From the NCBI RefSeq assembly GCF_018320785.1, contig NC_054881.1, positions 20,522,275 through 20,586,274 on the forward strand: 64,000 nt of DNA. The letters run 5' to 3'. The translations under genes were made by a program, and so were the position numbers. The DNA comes from Cheilinus undulatus (lineage: Eukaryota > Chordata > Actinopteri > Labriformes > Labridae). The notes under the pieces are model-generated. The model was not told the origin of the DNA. It made no database searches and saw nothing but the letters and a program-made list of their open reading frames with translations. Positions 1-11,700 of the stretch are shown here, piece after piece (position 1 is the first letter of the stretch; each line of letters begins with the position of its first letter).

Positions 1-407
1 CAACTTTAATTTCTTTTAAAGCTGCTGGGGGGTAGGTGTCAGACGAAATTCTCCCTTTTTTCTTCTTTTTATTTTGCAGTTTTCTCACCACTATTCAGGC
101 TAGAGTGTTTTATGTTAGATACCACTGTTTACACGTGTACTGAACAAACTGGCAAAGTTGTAAATGGTACAATTTTGTCCACAGGGGCTGCCAAAATCAA
201 CACAAACCAAAAAGTCCTCACAGGAGCTTTAAAGTACCCCTTTCTGGGAGGAAAGTGAAAATAATCAGGGTGTTTTTGGCATTATAAATCTGAAATATGT
301 TTGAATGATAAGCAGTAACAGTTTGGTTATATGCTGATAAGTAGACAAATCCTAGCAGGTTTACAGATGCTAGTTAGCTAGTTTAGCTACATCCAATTAC
401 TGTACAT
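1..407. other. Non-coding, no recognised feature
   Basis: AT-rich sequence with no credible reading frame or repeat boundary that I recognise. It probably belongs to the intron preceding the kinase exon at 6774, because that exon starts at a splice acceptor and its upstream exons are not in the window. Confidence 0.4.
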
Positions 408-1287
408 CAGGGGTTGACCGATATTGTTTTTTCAGTGCTGATACAGATTACCTGGTAGTTATCAGGAGTGATATGCATTTACAGAAAAAATGAGCCAACA
501 GTAAATTGTAGGAGTTTAGATTTAGGACTCACACCAAGTGAAAAGGTGTGAACCTGTCATTAAAAAGCGAGGTTACTTCATAGATTCATATGTATAACAG
601 CAATAAAAGTGATTTTCTATCTTTGAAAACTGTAAGCCAATTACAGTTTATGTTTGCATTAAGCAGTAGTACAAGTGTAGGATTTTTCGCTTAAGTAAAA
701 GTGAAAGAGGTCTGGCTGCAGACTGTAGATCTCAGGCTCAGAGATGCTGCCTCTGTCAGAACAGAAGGGATGTAATTTGCTAGTACAACATATGTCCTGT
801 TTTAAAGATTCTCTTTTTGAATTCAACTTTATTTGTAAACAAATCCATCTTATCAGAGATTGAATTATGGATAGACCTGCTTTAGAATAATTAAGTGAAC
901 AGAGGTTTGCTTTAGCTTTGTTTTCGTTTACTAAAGCTAACGTAGTTATGTCGTTAGCATAACAATGTAAGCCAATGTAGCTATGTTAGCTTTAGCAAAG
1001 TAAACTAATGCTAACATGGCTAAGCTAGCTATTTCAGTAACATAGCTGTGTAGCTATTGTTGTCTCTTTAGCAAATGTAGCTTATGATAACGTTACACCC
1101 CTGGATTATAACTGCAGATGTATTAATGCGTTCATCACTTCATTGTTCCAGACTGAGCTCATTTGGATTGATTCAGATAGAGACTGTGTAGAGTGAGACT
1201 GTGAGACACATCTCAAACTTAGCTTATTGGTGGAAAACTAAAATGCTGACACAGATAATGCCCAGGTCAATAATCGGTCGACCCCTT
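408..1287. mobile_element. Non-autonomous hAT-type element, 880 bp
   Basis: The ends are imperfect terminal inverted repeats: CAGGGGTTGACCGATA on the left and the reverse complement AAGGGGTCGACCGATTA on the right. The element is flanked by an exact 8-bp duplication CTGTACAT at 400-407 and 1288-1295. Eight-base target duplications with short C/T-A-G-starting ends are the hallmark of hAT transposons. There is no transposase reading frame inside. The right half is rich in GCTA/TTAGC words. The family name cannot be assigned by eye. Confidence 0.82.
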
Positions 1288-1295
1288 CTGTACAT

Positions 1296-2980
1296 ACTTG
1301 CAATATGCACAATTACTTCATAAATGACTGAATCAAGGCAGCAGCAAAATAGAAAAAAATCTCTTAAAGTTTAATCCTTAATTAGCATCTGAGTATTGCT
1401 GAAAGTTCAGAAAAAAGCTCAAAAGTGTTGTGACAGGTTTGTTTATGCCCAGTTTTTGTTACTGATCTCTGTAAATTCATTTACCACAATATTTTAGAAA
1501 AATTAGTACAACTTCAGTAACAGCCTCTAGCATCATAACAGCCTGCAAATGTTATGCAGATATGCAATTTAAATGTAATAATCCCACAGATTACTAAAAC
1601 ATTAGGAATAAATTCCTAAAAATATAATCTGAGAATGAAAAAGTTAAACACTTGTTAACATTTTTGTTTTTCATGTACTTACAAGCATACAAGATCTGTT
1701 TCTATAAAGATGCATGTACAGGAATATAAGGCGTGCACAAAATAAAAATTAAATTTGCCTTAAGTTTACTAAATTATAGACTTGTTTCACAAAATGTGCA
1801 CAAATCATTATAAAGCATGTGGAATTTAAGAAATAGACACAGACTAGAAAGCCCACATGTGTTTGAAAAAAACATATTGATGTAATTTCACAGGCTTTGT
1901 AAGATGAGAGGAGAATGAGTTACAGATGTATAATTAAAGTTTTTCGGTCAGGGAAATTTTCAGTGGTTCAAAGGGGGAAGGTAGCAGATCACTACAAAAA
2001 ACAGCTCTTACATTTGCAGGAAAAAACGTTTTACATGTGTGAGATTATTACAACGAAAACTGCAGATCTGTTTTGCATTTCTGGTTTATTACATTTGTAG
2101 GTGTTACAGCTCCTAATTTAAACTGAGAATTATATCATTTTATATTTCAGTAAGTTTAAAAATAAGGGGAGTGGCTAATATAGAAACACTCTCCTGAGTG
2201 TATATGTTCTGTAAGGATTGCATGTACTGGGTAAGATTTTTTATCATCCTCTTTTTGATCCTCTCATTAACATCCTCATTTTACAGTCACTGTTTGAACC
2301 TATGCAACTCCCGAGCTTTTTCCCTGTAGCTGCCAGTGTGCTGTCGTGACCAGTAAAGCCAAGCAACATGTGAGATTAGTCCTTGATGTGAAACAGAAGC
2401 CCTTCGTCTCCTCTGTTGTTTTGCCAAAAATGAACGCTGTCGATTATCTGAAACTATTGAGTGTTTTTGAGACGCCTCTTTGTCTTTATGGCCCAAACCT
2501 GCGTCAGAGCTGTGGTATCGTGTGCTCCTTCTATTTTTGTGAGATAATTAAAGAATTATAAAGGGATGGCAAATAAAATACAAATGTGAATGTCAATGTG
2601 TGGAGTAGTGATTCTAAGGTTTTAATGTGTCCTCTTACTAATACTGGGTGTTGTAACTGAACGATATCAGTGCAACATTACTGAGTACATTCTTCTCGGC
2701 ATGCTTTTCAGTAAAATTCACATATTTCACCATTACTTGGGCAAAGTTCACTCATCTAAATGTTGCTATACTGCACCATTTGTAACCCAAGCAAATTTTA
2801 ACATTATGTTTGTTAAAATGTGACAAAAGGTGTGTAAGTGTATAGCTGTTGATTGCTTTGGAAGGTTAGAACAGCTGTTTTAGAAATTTCTTTAAATGTT
2901 GCTGTATTAAAATAATGTCATAGTTTTGTATTTTTGAGGAGAAAAACAATTTCATTGTGATATAAAGATAAAGTTATTAT
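1296..2980. other. Non-coding, no recognised feature
   Basis: Only short chance reading frames (60-70 codons) occur here, with no splice context or family resemblance. Probably intronic to the kinase gene. Confidence 0.4.
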
Positions 2981-3420
2981 CAGGGCCGTCAAAAAATAAC
3001 ATTTTTAATCACAATTAATCTAAAAAATTCTATTGTCAAACATGATTATGAGCATTCTTATTATCCCATTTGAAAAATTTCACTGTTTTGTATTTAAAAC
3101 TTTTTGTGTCATTTTGGATTTTTCTACTAATGGTAATTGACTTCCTGTTTGGATACAGACCTTCTTTTATAGGAAGATGTAAGATTTTAGCTTGAACTCA
3201 ACCACAGATGAAAGGAATTTGTTATAGATTGAAAAGAAGTAAAATGAGACCTTAAGGGACAGCTGTGGACTTATTTTACACACCTGTGGCTGTAGGGAGA
3301 CGCTGATGTGGCTTAACCAAAGGGACAAAAACCGTGATTAATCGCAGTTAGAAAATATTTAATGCATTGATCTTGGATCTTAGTTAATTGTGATTAATGT
3401 AGTTAATCTCGACAGCCCTA
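2981..3420. mobile_element. Non-autonomous hAT-type element, 440 bp
   Basis: The left end reads CAGGGCCGTCAAAAAATAAC and the right end, reverse-complemented, TAGGGCTGTCGAGATTAACT. The flanks are an exact 8-bp duplication GTTATTAT (2973-2980 and 3421-3428). The ends are rich in AATTAATC words, as in the common fish hAT family with CAGGGCTGTC termini. It has no coding capacity. Related sequence recurs at 8449-8735, and elements with a similar but not identical terminus and AATTAATC-rich ends occur near 46605 and 47905. Confidence 0.85.
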
Positions 3421-3831
3421 GTTATTATGTAAACTGATGAAAACAGACCACCAATTTCCTGAGCTAGTGAGGATTCATCATAGTGTAGTGGCTTCTTTAC
3501 TGTTCTATGGCTCAGTTCTGATTTTAATTTTACCACAACCCCTCGTTTTTGAGTTCCCCCCTCAGAGCAGGGTTACAAGGGGTAGTGGTGAAATATTCCC
3601 TATGAAATGGGACAACCCCTCAACACCCTGTTACATCACAAATGGCAACCTCAGTGGATCAAAAATAGACCAGTGTGAAAGTGCATAAACCTGTAGTTTC
3701 TTGAGTGTCCACTAGAGGCTGGCTGTGGAAACACTCGAAGCCACATCGACACCCCATGTTAAAATGCTGATTTTTATAGCAAAATGATCATTCATGTTAA
3801 GAATCGGTAGATATCAAGATAATATCAAGAT

Positions 3832-3834
<3 letters not shown>
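3421..3834. other. Non-coding, no recognised feature
   Basis: No repeat boundary recognised. An 83-codon open frame at 3437-3688 has no resemblance to a known family and no splice context. Confidence 0.35.

Positions 3835-3893
<59 letters not shown>
3835..3893. repeat. Compound (TA)n(CA)n microsatellite
   Basis: About 20 TA units run directly into about 9 CA units. This is a simple sequence repeat and likely to vary in length between individuals. Confidence 0.95.
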
Positions 3894-4574
3894 TTGCGAT
3901 GTGCTGTAAGCAAACGTAGAAACTGCTTGTAAGTACATCCATTCTCTGCTTCACAGTAGTGCTGCTTGCCATCCTCTGGATGAGAGAGTAATGGATGGAC
4001 AAATCATCTGTAAAATAGGTGCGTCTCTTCATTTGTGTAATGCACTAATCCACTTCTTATTCTGATCAGACAGCAGGTTAATCTACTCAGGTAAGACCAA
4101 ACATCAATTTCATGCCCCATTTAATTTCAATCCATTTTTCTTTTTTCACACCTTCTATTACAGCACAAGTGGATCACTTTAATTTTAGACCACTGAAAGT
4201 CAAACTGGAACAGCTAATGTTGCTGAACATGTGAAGATCCCCTAGGAATGTGTAGTCCATTTATGGGCTCAATAATATCTTAATGCAATCCTCTTGCAGA
4301 GAGTCTCATTAAAATAAGTTCACTTTTCACCTGTTTAAAGTTTTGTTCACTAAAGGCAATTTTCTAAAGCCAAACTGAGAAAGTTTAAAACCACAAAAAG
4401 TTGCCCATGTTTATTAAGAACAAATAAGCTCATATTTACCTTTATTTTATGAAGGACGTCAGTATAGGCCACATGTAAGTAATAGATGTATACCCAACGT
4501 GTTGACTGATGTATCATCATGGATTTTTCCTTGAACAGAATATTGATTTGCAGCTGAAATTCAGCATAGTGCAA
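3894..4574. other. Non-coding, no recognised feature
   Basis: No coding signal and no recognised repeat in this stretch. Confidence 0.35.
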
Positions 4575-6440
4575 ATCACAAAAGTTGGGACTTCTTATAA
4601 AAATTCAACCAGAATACAGTGATTTCTAAATCTTTTTTAACCTATATTCAACTATATATATTCAAGATATTCATGGTTTAATATGATACACTTTTATTTT
4701 TAAAGAAATGTGCACACAATATACATTTGGTGCCGAGAACATGTTCCAAAAAAAAGTTGGGACAGGAGCATGTTTCACCACTGTTGTACATCACCGTTCC
4801 TTCTAACAACACTCTGTAAACATCGGAGGACTGAAGACGCTAATTGTTAAGGTATTGAAAGTTGAGTTCTATATAATTCTAGCTTGATTTATGTCTAAAG
4901 TTCCTCAACAGTGTGGAGTTCTTGTTGTACTTTGTGCTTCATAATGCCCCATATATTTTCAACTTAAGAGTCAGGTTTGGATGATATGCTGGCTATTCTA
5001 GTAGGCTCACTCTTACTGTGAAGCCATGCCATTGTAACTCATGCAGAATATGGCTCAGCATTGTCTTGCTGAAATCAGCAGGGATGTCCAAATAAAAGAT
5101 GTCAGCTGTTTAGAAGCACATGTTGCTCCAAAACATGTATGTACCTCTCAGTATTAATGGTGCCTTCATGGATGTGCAAGTAACCCATGCCTTGGGTGTT
5201 AATACACCACCACTTCTTTTTCTCGTTAACCTGTAGGACTTGAAAGCCATTTTTTCCAAAAACAATTTGAAATGTGAATTTGTCAGACCAAGCACACTTT
5301 TCCACTTTAGATCTGTCCATCTCAGCTCAGGTTTAGAGAAGTCTGTGTTGCTTCTGGGCGTTTTTGGTATATGGCTTCAGCTTTGCATGGTAGAAATTTC
5401 TCCCTTTATTGGCAGTTATTAATTTGCTCTCTTTGCTGTTATTTATGTTTGGTGGTGTGGCTGTTCTGGGATCCCCCTGCCCTTCCACAAGCCTATGTGG
5501 AAAGCATCAAGCAGGACCAGCCCACGTTCCGGCGCTTCCTCTGCCTACAAGGAAAGCCTGACACAGGGAGAGAAGCAGCAATTAACCACAAGCAGAGCAG
5601 GCATCAGTGACACAGAATAACATTGATTAAGTCAGATGTAGCATAGAGGAGGAGCTGGGGTGGAGGATGGTTTCAGAAAGCAGCTTGCAGAGGGCAAAGC
5701 AGAGCATAGCAAGGCTAGAACGGTTTAAATATGGCAGCATGAGTGTGATTAGCCAATAGCGTGCTTAGAGCGAATCAGCTGGCCATCAGCTGATAAGGGC
5801 TTGCGAGAGATCAGATGATCTGGAATATATGGCAGCGCTCAACTCTGTGGTCTGCCTGAAGTAATGCTATATGCTTGATTTATAGATTGTAGATGTACTG
5901 TGTTAACTGACAATGGTTTGCTAAGGTGTTGCTGAGCCCACACTGTAATATCCATCACATGCTGGTTGTAATTCAGTGTCTGCTGAGGGATCAAAGGTTT
6001 TGCCCCTCATGTGCAGAGAGTTCTTAGGGTTCTTTAAATCTTTTGATGATGTTATGGACTATAGATGGTGACACAGTCATCAGCAAAGAGGATAACCTTG
6101 CACCATCATGGATTGCAAATGACTGATCCTTTTAAAAGTGCTCCTTTTATACCCAGTCATGACACTATTACCTGTTACCAATTACCCTACTTACCTGTGA
6201 AATGTTCCAGGTGTGTTTGGGCATTCTACAACTTTACCACTCTTTTCTTGCTCCTGTCCCAACTTTTTTGGATCATATTGCAGACATTAAATGTATGCAT
6301 TGTCCACAAGAAAAAAAAGTTAGTTGGAACATGAAATATCTTGTCTTTGCGCTGTATTCTTTTAAATATAGATTGGAAAGGATTTGGAAATCCCTGTTTT
6401 CAGATTTTAGACAACATCACAACTTTTTTTGAAATTGGGT
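4575..6440 (-). mobile_element. Decayed Tc1-like transposon with long inverted repeats
   Basis: The two ends are related in inverted orientation over roughly 200 bp. The left one contains AAAAGTTGGGACTTC and, further in, AAAGTTGGGACAGGAGCA; the right one contains GCTCCTGTCCCAACTTT and ends near ACAACATCACAACTTTTT. On the minus strand, 5102-5320 reads as a Tc1 transposase relic: a WSDK-TFQIVFG stretch, then GMGYLHIHEGTIN, then ERYIHVLEQH. The Tc1 consensus has WSDES at the catalytic Asp. The reading is broken by stops and shifts, so it cannot be active. The middle (about 5436-5880) is replaced by an unrelated repeat that also occurs at 43653. Confidence 0.75.
5436..5880. repeat. Interspersed repeat, copy 1 of 2 in the window
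   Basis: This sequence aligns by eye with 43653-43945. Shared words in the same order include TGGGATCCC, CTGCCCTTCCAC, AAGGAAAGCCTG, GATAGAGGAG-like text, GAGGAGCTGGGGTGGAGGA and GTTTAAATA. It lies inside the Tc1-like element, so this copy arrived later. I do not recognise the class; there is no poly-A tail, tRNA-like box or clear inverted end. Confidence 0.6.
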
Positions 6441-6773
6441 TTCTAAAACAGTGGAATAGGTTGCAGTTTACCACCACCATTCTTTATGAGTTAAGCACAG
6501 CATTTTCCCTTAGCCAGCCTCTGACATTAGCTTGAAACTGGTAGATACTGCCAGGAAAAAAGAAAAAACTTTTATTTCCTACCAAAGAACAAAAATGGAT
6601 TTCAAAGGAAATTGCCCATACGACAAAGACCAACCTTGCTCTTTCTTTTTGTTCTGGTTTATTCACTCCTTTTTGCATATATCCATTAGATATTTGAACA
6701 TGTCTGTGTTACCATAAAAAGTGTGATAAATTCAGACATTGTCTTACTGTCGTCCCTTCTCTCCCACTCACAG
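6441..6773. other. Intron sequence before the kinase exon
   Basis: Pyrimidine-rich sequence (TCTCCCACTCACAG) closes this stretch at 6773 and forms a good splice acceptor for the exon that follows. Nothing else is recognised. Confidence 0.5.
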
Positions 6774-7468
6774 ACCTGCAGAGGGAGCTCAGCAGTAACA
6801 CACAGCGATCTGGTCGGACTGAGGTGTCTGTGCCATTCAGTGAAGAGAACAAAAGTCTGATGATCCAGCAGAGGATTCCTTCATGTGTCTATAATAAACA
6901 CGTGCTGCCATCAGATGAAAGGAGCTTAAAATACCACACGTTACCAGCTGCTTCCACCGGCCTGCAGTTCATACCTGCTAACCCAGTATCCCAGCTCAGC
7001 TCTGTCACCTCTGATGTCTTCCAGCTGGCCCCCTTTAAAAAAGAAAGCAAGATGGCATCCTCCTTTTCTTCATCTCATAAACCTGCTGACACATCTGATG
7101 TTTTTCTCCAGGCGCCATTTAGAAAGAGGCAGGAAACCACCAAAGCTGTTTCGAGTAACACTCACATATTTAAGTCTGGATCACAGCAGCAGGTCAAACA
7201 CTGTCACCTGGTCCGAGCGTCTTCTTCTAATGCTGCTGCTCCCCAGCCTCTGGGTGTTCACCCTCCTCATCCTCTGCACCCTGAGGCCCCTCTGCTCCAG
7301 CAGCCAGTGGCTGTTCACCGGGTGGTCTCCAGGATCGGCCAGCAGGCTGCCGTAGGTTCAGTGGCTGTGGGGCCGCTGCACGCCTGGACCATCGGGGGAA
7401 GAGGTTTGGATGACCCGTTTACTGCTGCACCTTTTCAGCCCAGATGCTCTCAGGGGAAACCCTCCTGA
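6774..7468 (+). CDS. AAK1/BMP2K-family kinase, last coding exon (C-terminal tail)
   Basis: This exon opens at a CAG acceptor (6771-6773) and stays open for about 231 codons to a TGA at 7466-7468. It encodes a Ser/Gln/Pro-rich tail with three copies of a D-x-F-x-x-APF motif: DVFQLAPFKK, DVFLQAPFRKR and, near the end, DDPFTAAPF. Such DPF-like motifs typify the unstructured C-terminal region of the Numb-associated kinases AAK1 and BMP2K, which act in clathrin/AP-2 endocytosis, where DPF-type motifs can bind the AP-2 ear. The kinase domain must lie left of the window. The two paralogues cannot be separated by eye. The neighbouring antxr1 argues for AAK1, since human AAK1 and ANTXR1 are neighbours on chromosome 2, whereas BMP2K sits near ANTXR2. 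The open methionine at 6824 is internal, not a start. Confidence 0.75.
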
Positions 7469-8227
7469 TAAAATCATCGTATCAGGCACGCAAAGTCAAA
7501 GCTTCTATCAGAGCCAAAGCACATTTCAGGTTTAGTGCTACCCAAATTTCTCTCATAGTTTGTTCCTTTCACAATAATAGCAGTATTAAGACCAGTAAAA
7601 AAGTTCTACCTCAGTTATATGATCTGCCTTCAGTCTGAGCACCAGTAATGAGTCACTTTAGAACAATATACACAGTCTGAACTTGACTCTATATAAACTT
7701 TATCTAGGGTTTCATCAAATGCCCGATTTCTATCTTTTAAATAGACTTTTTATTTATTCAAGGATTAAAATGTATTGTGTATGGTTAAAAAGTAAGGTCT
7801 TTTGTACTCTGACCTTCATAAATGTCACTGTCATAGACAAATATTTATCAGAAATTAATATCTCATGTATTTCTCTCAAAGTCTTTTAAAGTATGTCGAG
7901 CAACATGGCAGCCATTGAAGGTCAAAACCATGTGAAATGTTTCAAATGTTTGTTTAAAACTACTGTAAATAACAGATTGTGCCTTAAATTTTGCAGGTTT
8001 CTCTACTGATCAGTGTTCACTGTCTATGCAGCAAAAGATCAGAAATATTTTACTGCAAGCCAAAGAAGTATTTTGAAATTTAAAGTAACGGTCAATTATT
8101 TTTCATCCAATATTATCACTGAGAATTTGTGGATTTAGGAAGGAGAAACAAGTTGCAATAAAATTCCCAAACCACTGGTTTTTCACTAGTTTTAAATAAA
8201 GCAGTTTAACGTAGAGATAATGACTTA
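7469..8227 (+). other. Probable 3' UTR and flank of the kinase gene
   Basis: AT-rich sequence after the stop codon. An AATAAA hexamer at 8195-8200 could be the polyadenylation signal, but this is a position argument only. No other gene signal is seen. Confidence 0.35.
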
Positions 8228-8448
8228 CAATGGTTATAAAAGTCTGCATATCCCTGTTAGAACGGAGATAGCCCACAACTCTTATATTCACTGCATTGTA
8301 AAAGTAGCTTGGATTTTATGTCTATTATTTGTTACACTCGTGAAATTGTCCATCTGTATTTGTCCCTGACATAAACAAGTCAGCTGAAAAACATCAAACC
8401 ATTTAGGAGGAATTCATAATTGAAAAATACACCTGGTTGCATAAATTG

Positions 8449-8735
8449 TAGGGCTGTCAAAAGATCCACATTTGTTATTGCAATTAATCTTAGAAATTTG
8501 GTTGTTTAATGAAATTTATCTCATCCTTTTCATTACATTATAAAATTCCACTATTTTGCATTCAAATTTTTTTGTGTGTCATTTTTCTACCGTCTTATCT
8601 CTCAAATTACAGGTAGTTGACTTCCTGTCTGGATACAGACCTGCATTTATGGGTCAATTAAAGATTTTAACATGAACTTAACTGCAGAAAAAGGAACATG
8701 CAATGGATTGAAAAGGAAATAAGGGGACGGTGAAA
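8449..8735. mobile_element. Truncated hAT-type element nested in the Tc1 relic
   Basis: It begins TAGGGCTGTCAAAAG and follows the element at 2981-3420 for most of its length; both carry GACTTCCTGT(T/C)TGGATACAGACC and similar flanking text. The right terminus is missing, so no target duplication can be shown. Confidence 0.65.
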
Positions 8736-8939
8736 AGGTAAATGTTTGATAACACAAGGTACAGATGACTTTTGACTTGTCCACTGAGTTGTGAGTACTT
8801 AGGGCTTGGGCTTGTCTCTGACGGTGACAGTTCAAAATGTTGATCTTGAAGCCATTCTTTTGTTGCGTTGGATGAGTGCTTTGGGCCATTGTCACACTGA
8901 AAGGTGAATTCTCTCTAAGCATGTCCCAAATGACTTTCT

Positions 8940-9460
8940 TCTGTTAGTATACTGTATTACAGTACACATAAATGCAGTGCAGAGATCTGTATCACAGCAG
9001 AGTGGTGTTGCCCCATATAGCACACTGCCGTTATGTATTTACAGGAAATTATGATGTCTGTTTTCTTTCTTTTTTCACAGAAAGATGTAACAGATGTAGG
9101 CGATTATTATCAAAATTTAACTGCTTTTTCGCTTAAAGAAAATTAACTTATTTGCCTTAAGTGTGTTTTTTGGGTTTGAAATGTGCTGCAGTTGCAAATT
9201 AGCAGCAGATGCTAATGTTAGCTAGCGAGCTAACATGCTAACTGTACAATATCTGCTATATCAGCAATATGGCATGCAAGTGTCCATTGTTCCTCCCTCT
9301 ATTCATGAATGGTTGAGTGTGTGAGTAGTATATTGTATTTGAGTTTGTTTCTCAGTGTGAATGCACTTTGCACACTTATATACTCAAAGTATTTAGTACA
9401 GTAGAATGCACTATAGGACTAGCTAAATGCATCAACTTTCTATCAATTACTAGAGGGTTT
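8940..9460. repeat. Insertion of unknown class inside the Tc1 relic
   Basis: This stretch separates two pieces of the same Tc1-like element and is absent from that family. It begins near AGTATACTGTATTACAGTAC and ends near AGTACAGTAGAATGCACTATA, which look like loosely related inverted ends. It contains GCTAGCGAGCTAACATGCTAAC. The class is not determined. Confidence 0.35.
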
Positions 9461-10020
9461 TTTTTTTTGACTGGTATATGGAAGTGTTAATGCTTTCCTC
9501 CTACGTTAAAACTGCCGTTTCAGATAAAGAAAAGAAGCCTCAAAGCATGAAGCTGCCCTTACCATGCTTCAACAGGGGCATGTACTTCTTTGGCTGATGT
9601 GCATTATTATTTTTGTGTCAAACATTCCTTTTAGAATGATGGCCAAAAAGTTCAACTTTGGTCTCATCAGACTATCACACTTTTTCCAACGTGCTCTTGG
9701 GAGACTTGACAAAAGTTTTGCAAAGTCAAGATAGGTTGCAAGGATAGACTACTACTAAAAAAATAATCCTGTAATGCAATAAAAGGTACCTTAACACAGT
9801 ATTAATGAAGGGGTGTGTATATCTATGCAACCAGGTTTTTGTTATTCTATTTTATGACTTTCTCCTAAAATATTTTGGTTGTTTTCCAGTTGATATTTCT
9901 GTGTTATTAGTTACATTACAGGTTTGGAAAAGTTCTGTCATTATATTTTGTCTTTATTTTCTACATCATAAAAATGTGGCATTTTAACAGTAGGGTGTAG
10001 ACTTTATAGAGCCACTGTTA

Positions 10021-10848
10021 AGATTAATTTTGCTGCTTTAATGCTTCATAATTCTTCCCAGGTGGCTGCTGCAATCACCTAAAAATCTGTACTAGTTCTC
10101 TTGAAAGGATGATGTCAAAGTGCTAATGTTGTTTGTTGGAGTTGGTATTTTACATAAAACATATCATGTCTTTCTGTCAGAAGGAAGATTCTGTCAAATA
10201 CAGAAAAACAAACATCTCCACAGGGTCAGTTTTTTAAAGTGGATATTAAAGTGAGATAAAATCTAATAATGCTTATAATTATCCTTAATACAGTATGATC
10301 ATTCTGTTAACCATGCTGCCTTAGATAACAGTGTTTGATTATATCTGTATCATCTGGCTATAGAGTGCTGCAGTGATTTTGGAATTGCAGGCCAACCCTG
10401 AAGTTAACATCACGCAGGTTCTATCGACAAAAGCCATGTAGGTTTTTGGATTATCGCTGAAATTACACCATGTGGCAAAAACTCTTAAGGCCTTTTCATA
10501 CTGAGTTACTGGTGACTGGTTACTGCACCACTCTATATAGACTGGACAAGGACAACTTGTAAAGTGATGCTTAAAATAGTATTTTAATAAAAGTTCAAAA
10601 ATATTATCCTCTATATTGGCCTCTGCTGTCTTTCTTTGCTGAAGATAGTTAAGAAATCAATACCTCAAGGTTCAGGGCCTTTGGACTTCTTTCTACACCC
10701 AACATTTTCTTTTTGTTGTTTTTTTGTTTTTGTTTTTTACAGGATGTCTGATAAGCTTTAGTAAGAGTTAGATGCAAACGAACACAAGATATTTGTGCCC
10801 TAGAGACAGGATAAGGCTTCAATGAAGACATCTCTAATCTTCCTATCA
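10021..10848. other. Non-coding, no recognised feature
   Basis: Intergenic space between the kinase and antxr1. Only short chance frames; no repeat that I can name. Confidence 0.35.
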
Positions 10849-11440
10849 GTGGCTATAAAAGTTTTCACCCCCTTCGGATGTCAATCAATCACAGTCAATA
10901 TAGTCTGGCTTTTTTGATTAAAAAAAAATACTAAAATCTATTTCATGTTAAAGTGAAAACAGATTTCTACAAAGTTATGTCAATTAAATAAAAATATGTA
11001 AATTCAAATAAGTGACTGCTTAAAAATTCACCTCCTTCAAGTCATTATTTAGTAGATTCACCTTTCACCAACAGCACTGATTCTATGTGGATCTCAATCA
11101 GGCTTGCACATCTGGACACTGCAAATTTTAAAGACTTCTTTGCAACACTGCTCAAGCTCTGTCAGGGATTGGGCTATTGGATTGAGGTCTGGGCTTTGAC
11201 TCAGCCTCTCCAGAACATTCACCTTGTTGTCTCTAAACCATTTCTGTGTAGCTTTTACTGTATGCTTTGGGTCATTGTCTTGCTGGAAAGTATATATTCT
11301 CTCAAGCTGTAGTTCTCTTGCATTTTACTGCATTCATCTTACCCTCTACCTTTACAAGCCTTCTAGGGCTGGCTGCTGAGAAGCATCCCCACAGCATAAT
11401 GCTGCCACCACTGTGCTTCACAGTGAGGATGGTGTGTTTG
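10849..11440 (-). mobile_element. Truncated Tc1-like transposon (3' half)
   Basis: The minus strand encodes recognisable Tc1 transposase segments. They are [18 protein letters not shown] followed by [12 protein letters not shown] (11302-11440), then FQQDNDPKH, then LSQSPDLNPI. These are the catalytic-core blocks of the DDE domain, split by frame breaks. The left boundary carries an end-like sequence TGGCTATAAAAGTTTTCACC. The 5' half is missing and the element stops against the repeat at 11441. Confidence 0.8.
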
Positions 11441-11700
11441 TTACCTCCGCCAAGGAGGTTATGTGATCTGGTGGGTTTGTTTGTTTGTTTGTTTGTTTGT
11501 TTGTTAGCAACATAACTCAAAAAGTTGTGGACGGATTTTGATGAAATTTTCAGGAAATGGTATCTGGAAAAGTATCTGAGATCAAAATGATTGTCGATCA
11601 AGAAAAGTTTATATTTTTTCAGTCACAGATGCTTCTTATTAATCGCCTGGTAAAATGGAAAAACCGTGAAGCTCTGATAGACCAGCACTAAAGCTTGCAT
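11441..11700. repeat. Fish interspersed repeat with GTTT microsatellite
   Basis: It begins ACCTCCGCCAAGGAGGT, a perfect short palindrome, followed by (GTTT)n at about 11475-11505. It continues AACTCAAAAAGTTGTGGACG and GATTTTGATGAAATTTTCAG. I recognise the word pattern as a common teleost repeat but cannot name its class. Confidence 0.55.

Larger units (their letters stand above)
8228..10020 (-). mobile_element. Decayed Tc1-like element carrying later insertions
   Basis: The left end (ACAATGGTTATAAAAGTCTG) and the reverse complement of the right end (ACAGTGGCTCTATAAAGTCT) are diverged terminal inverted repeats. Internal segments at 8735-8930 and 9480-9790 match the text of the common fish Tc1-like element: the region of AAGCCATTCTTTTGTTG, then GCTTTGGGCCATTGTCA, then AATGATGGCCAAAAAGTTC. 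These correspond to the antisense of a transposase that is no longer readable. The element is interrupted by a hAT-family fragment (8449-8735) and by about 0.5 kb of other sequence (about 8940-9460). Confidence 0.65.

Noticed and set aside
6824..6826. Start codon for a small separate gene
   Set aside because: The frame stays open upstream to a splice acceptor at 6773, so this methionine is internal to a C-terminal exon.
7014..7355. 113-codon frame overlapping the kinase tail
   Set aside because: Different frame of the same exon; only the other frame shows the D-x-F-x-x-APF motifs.
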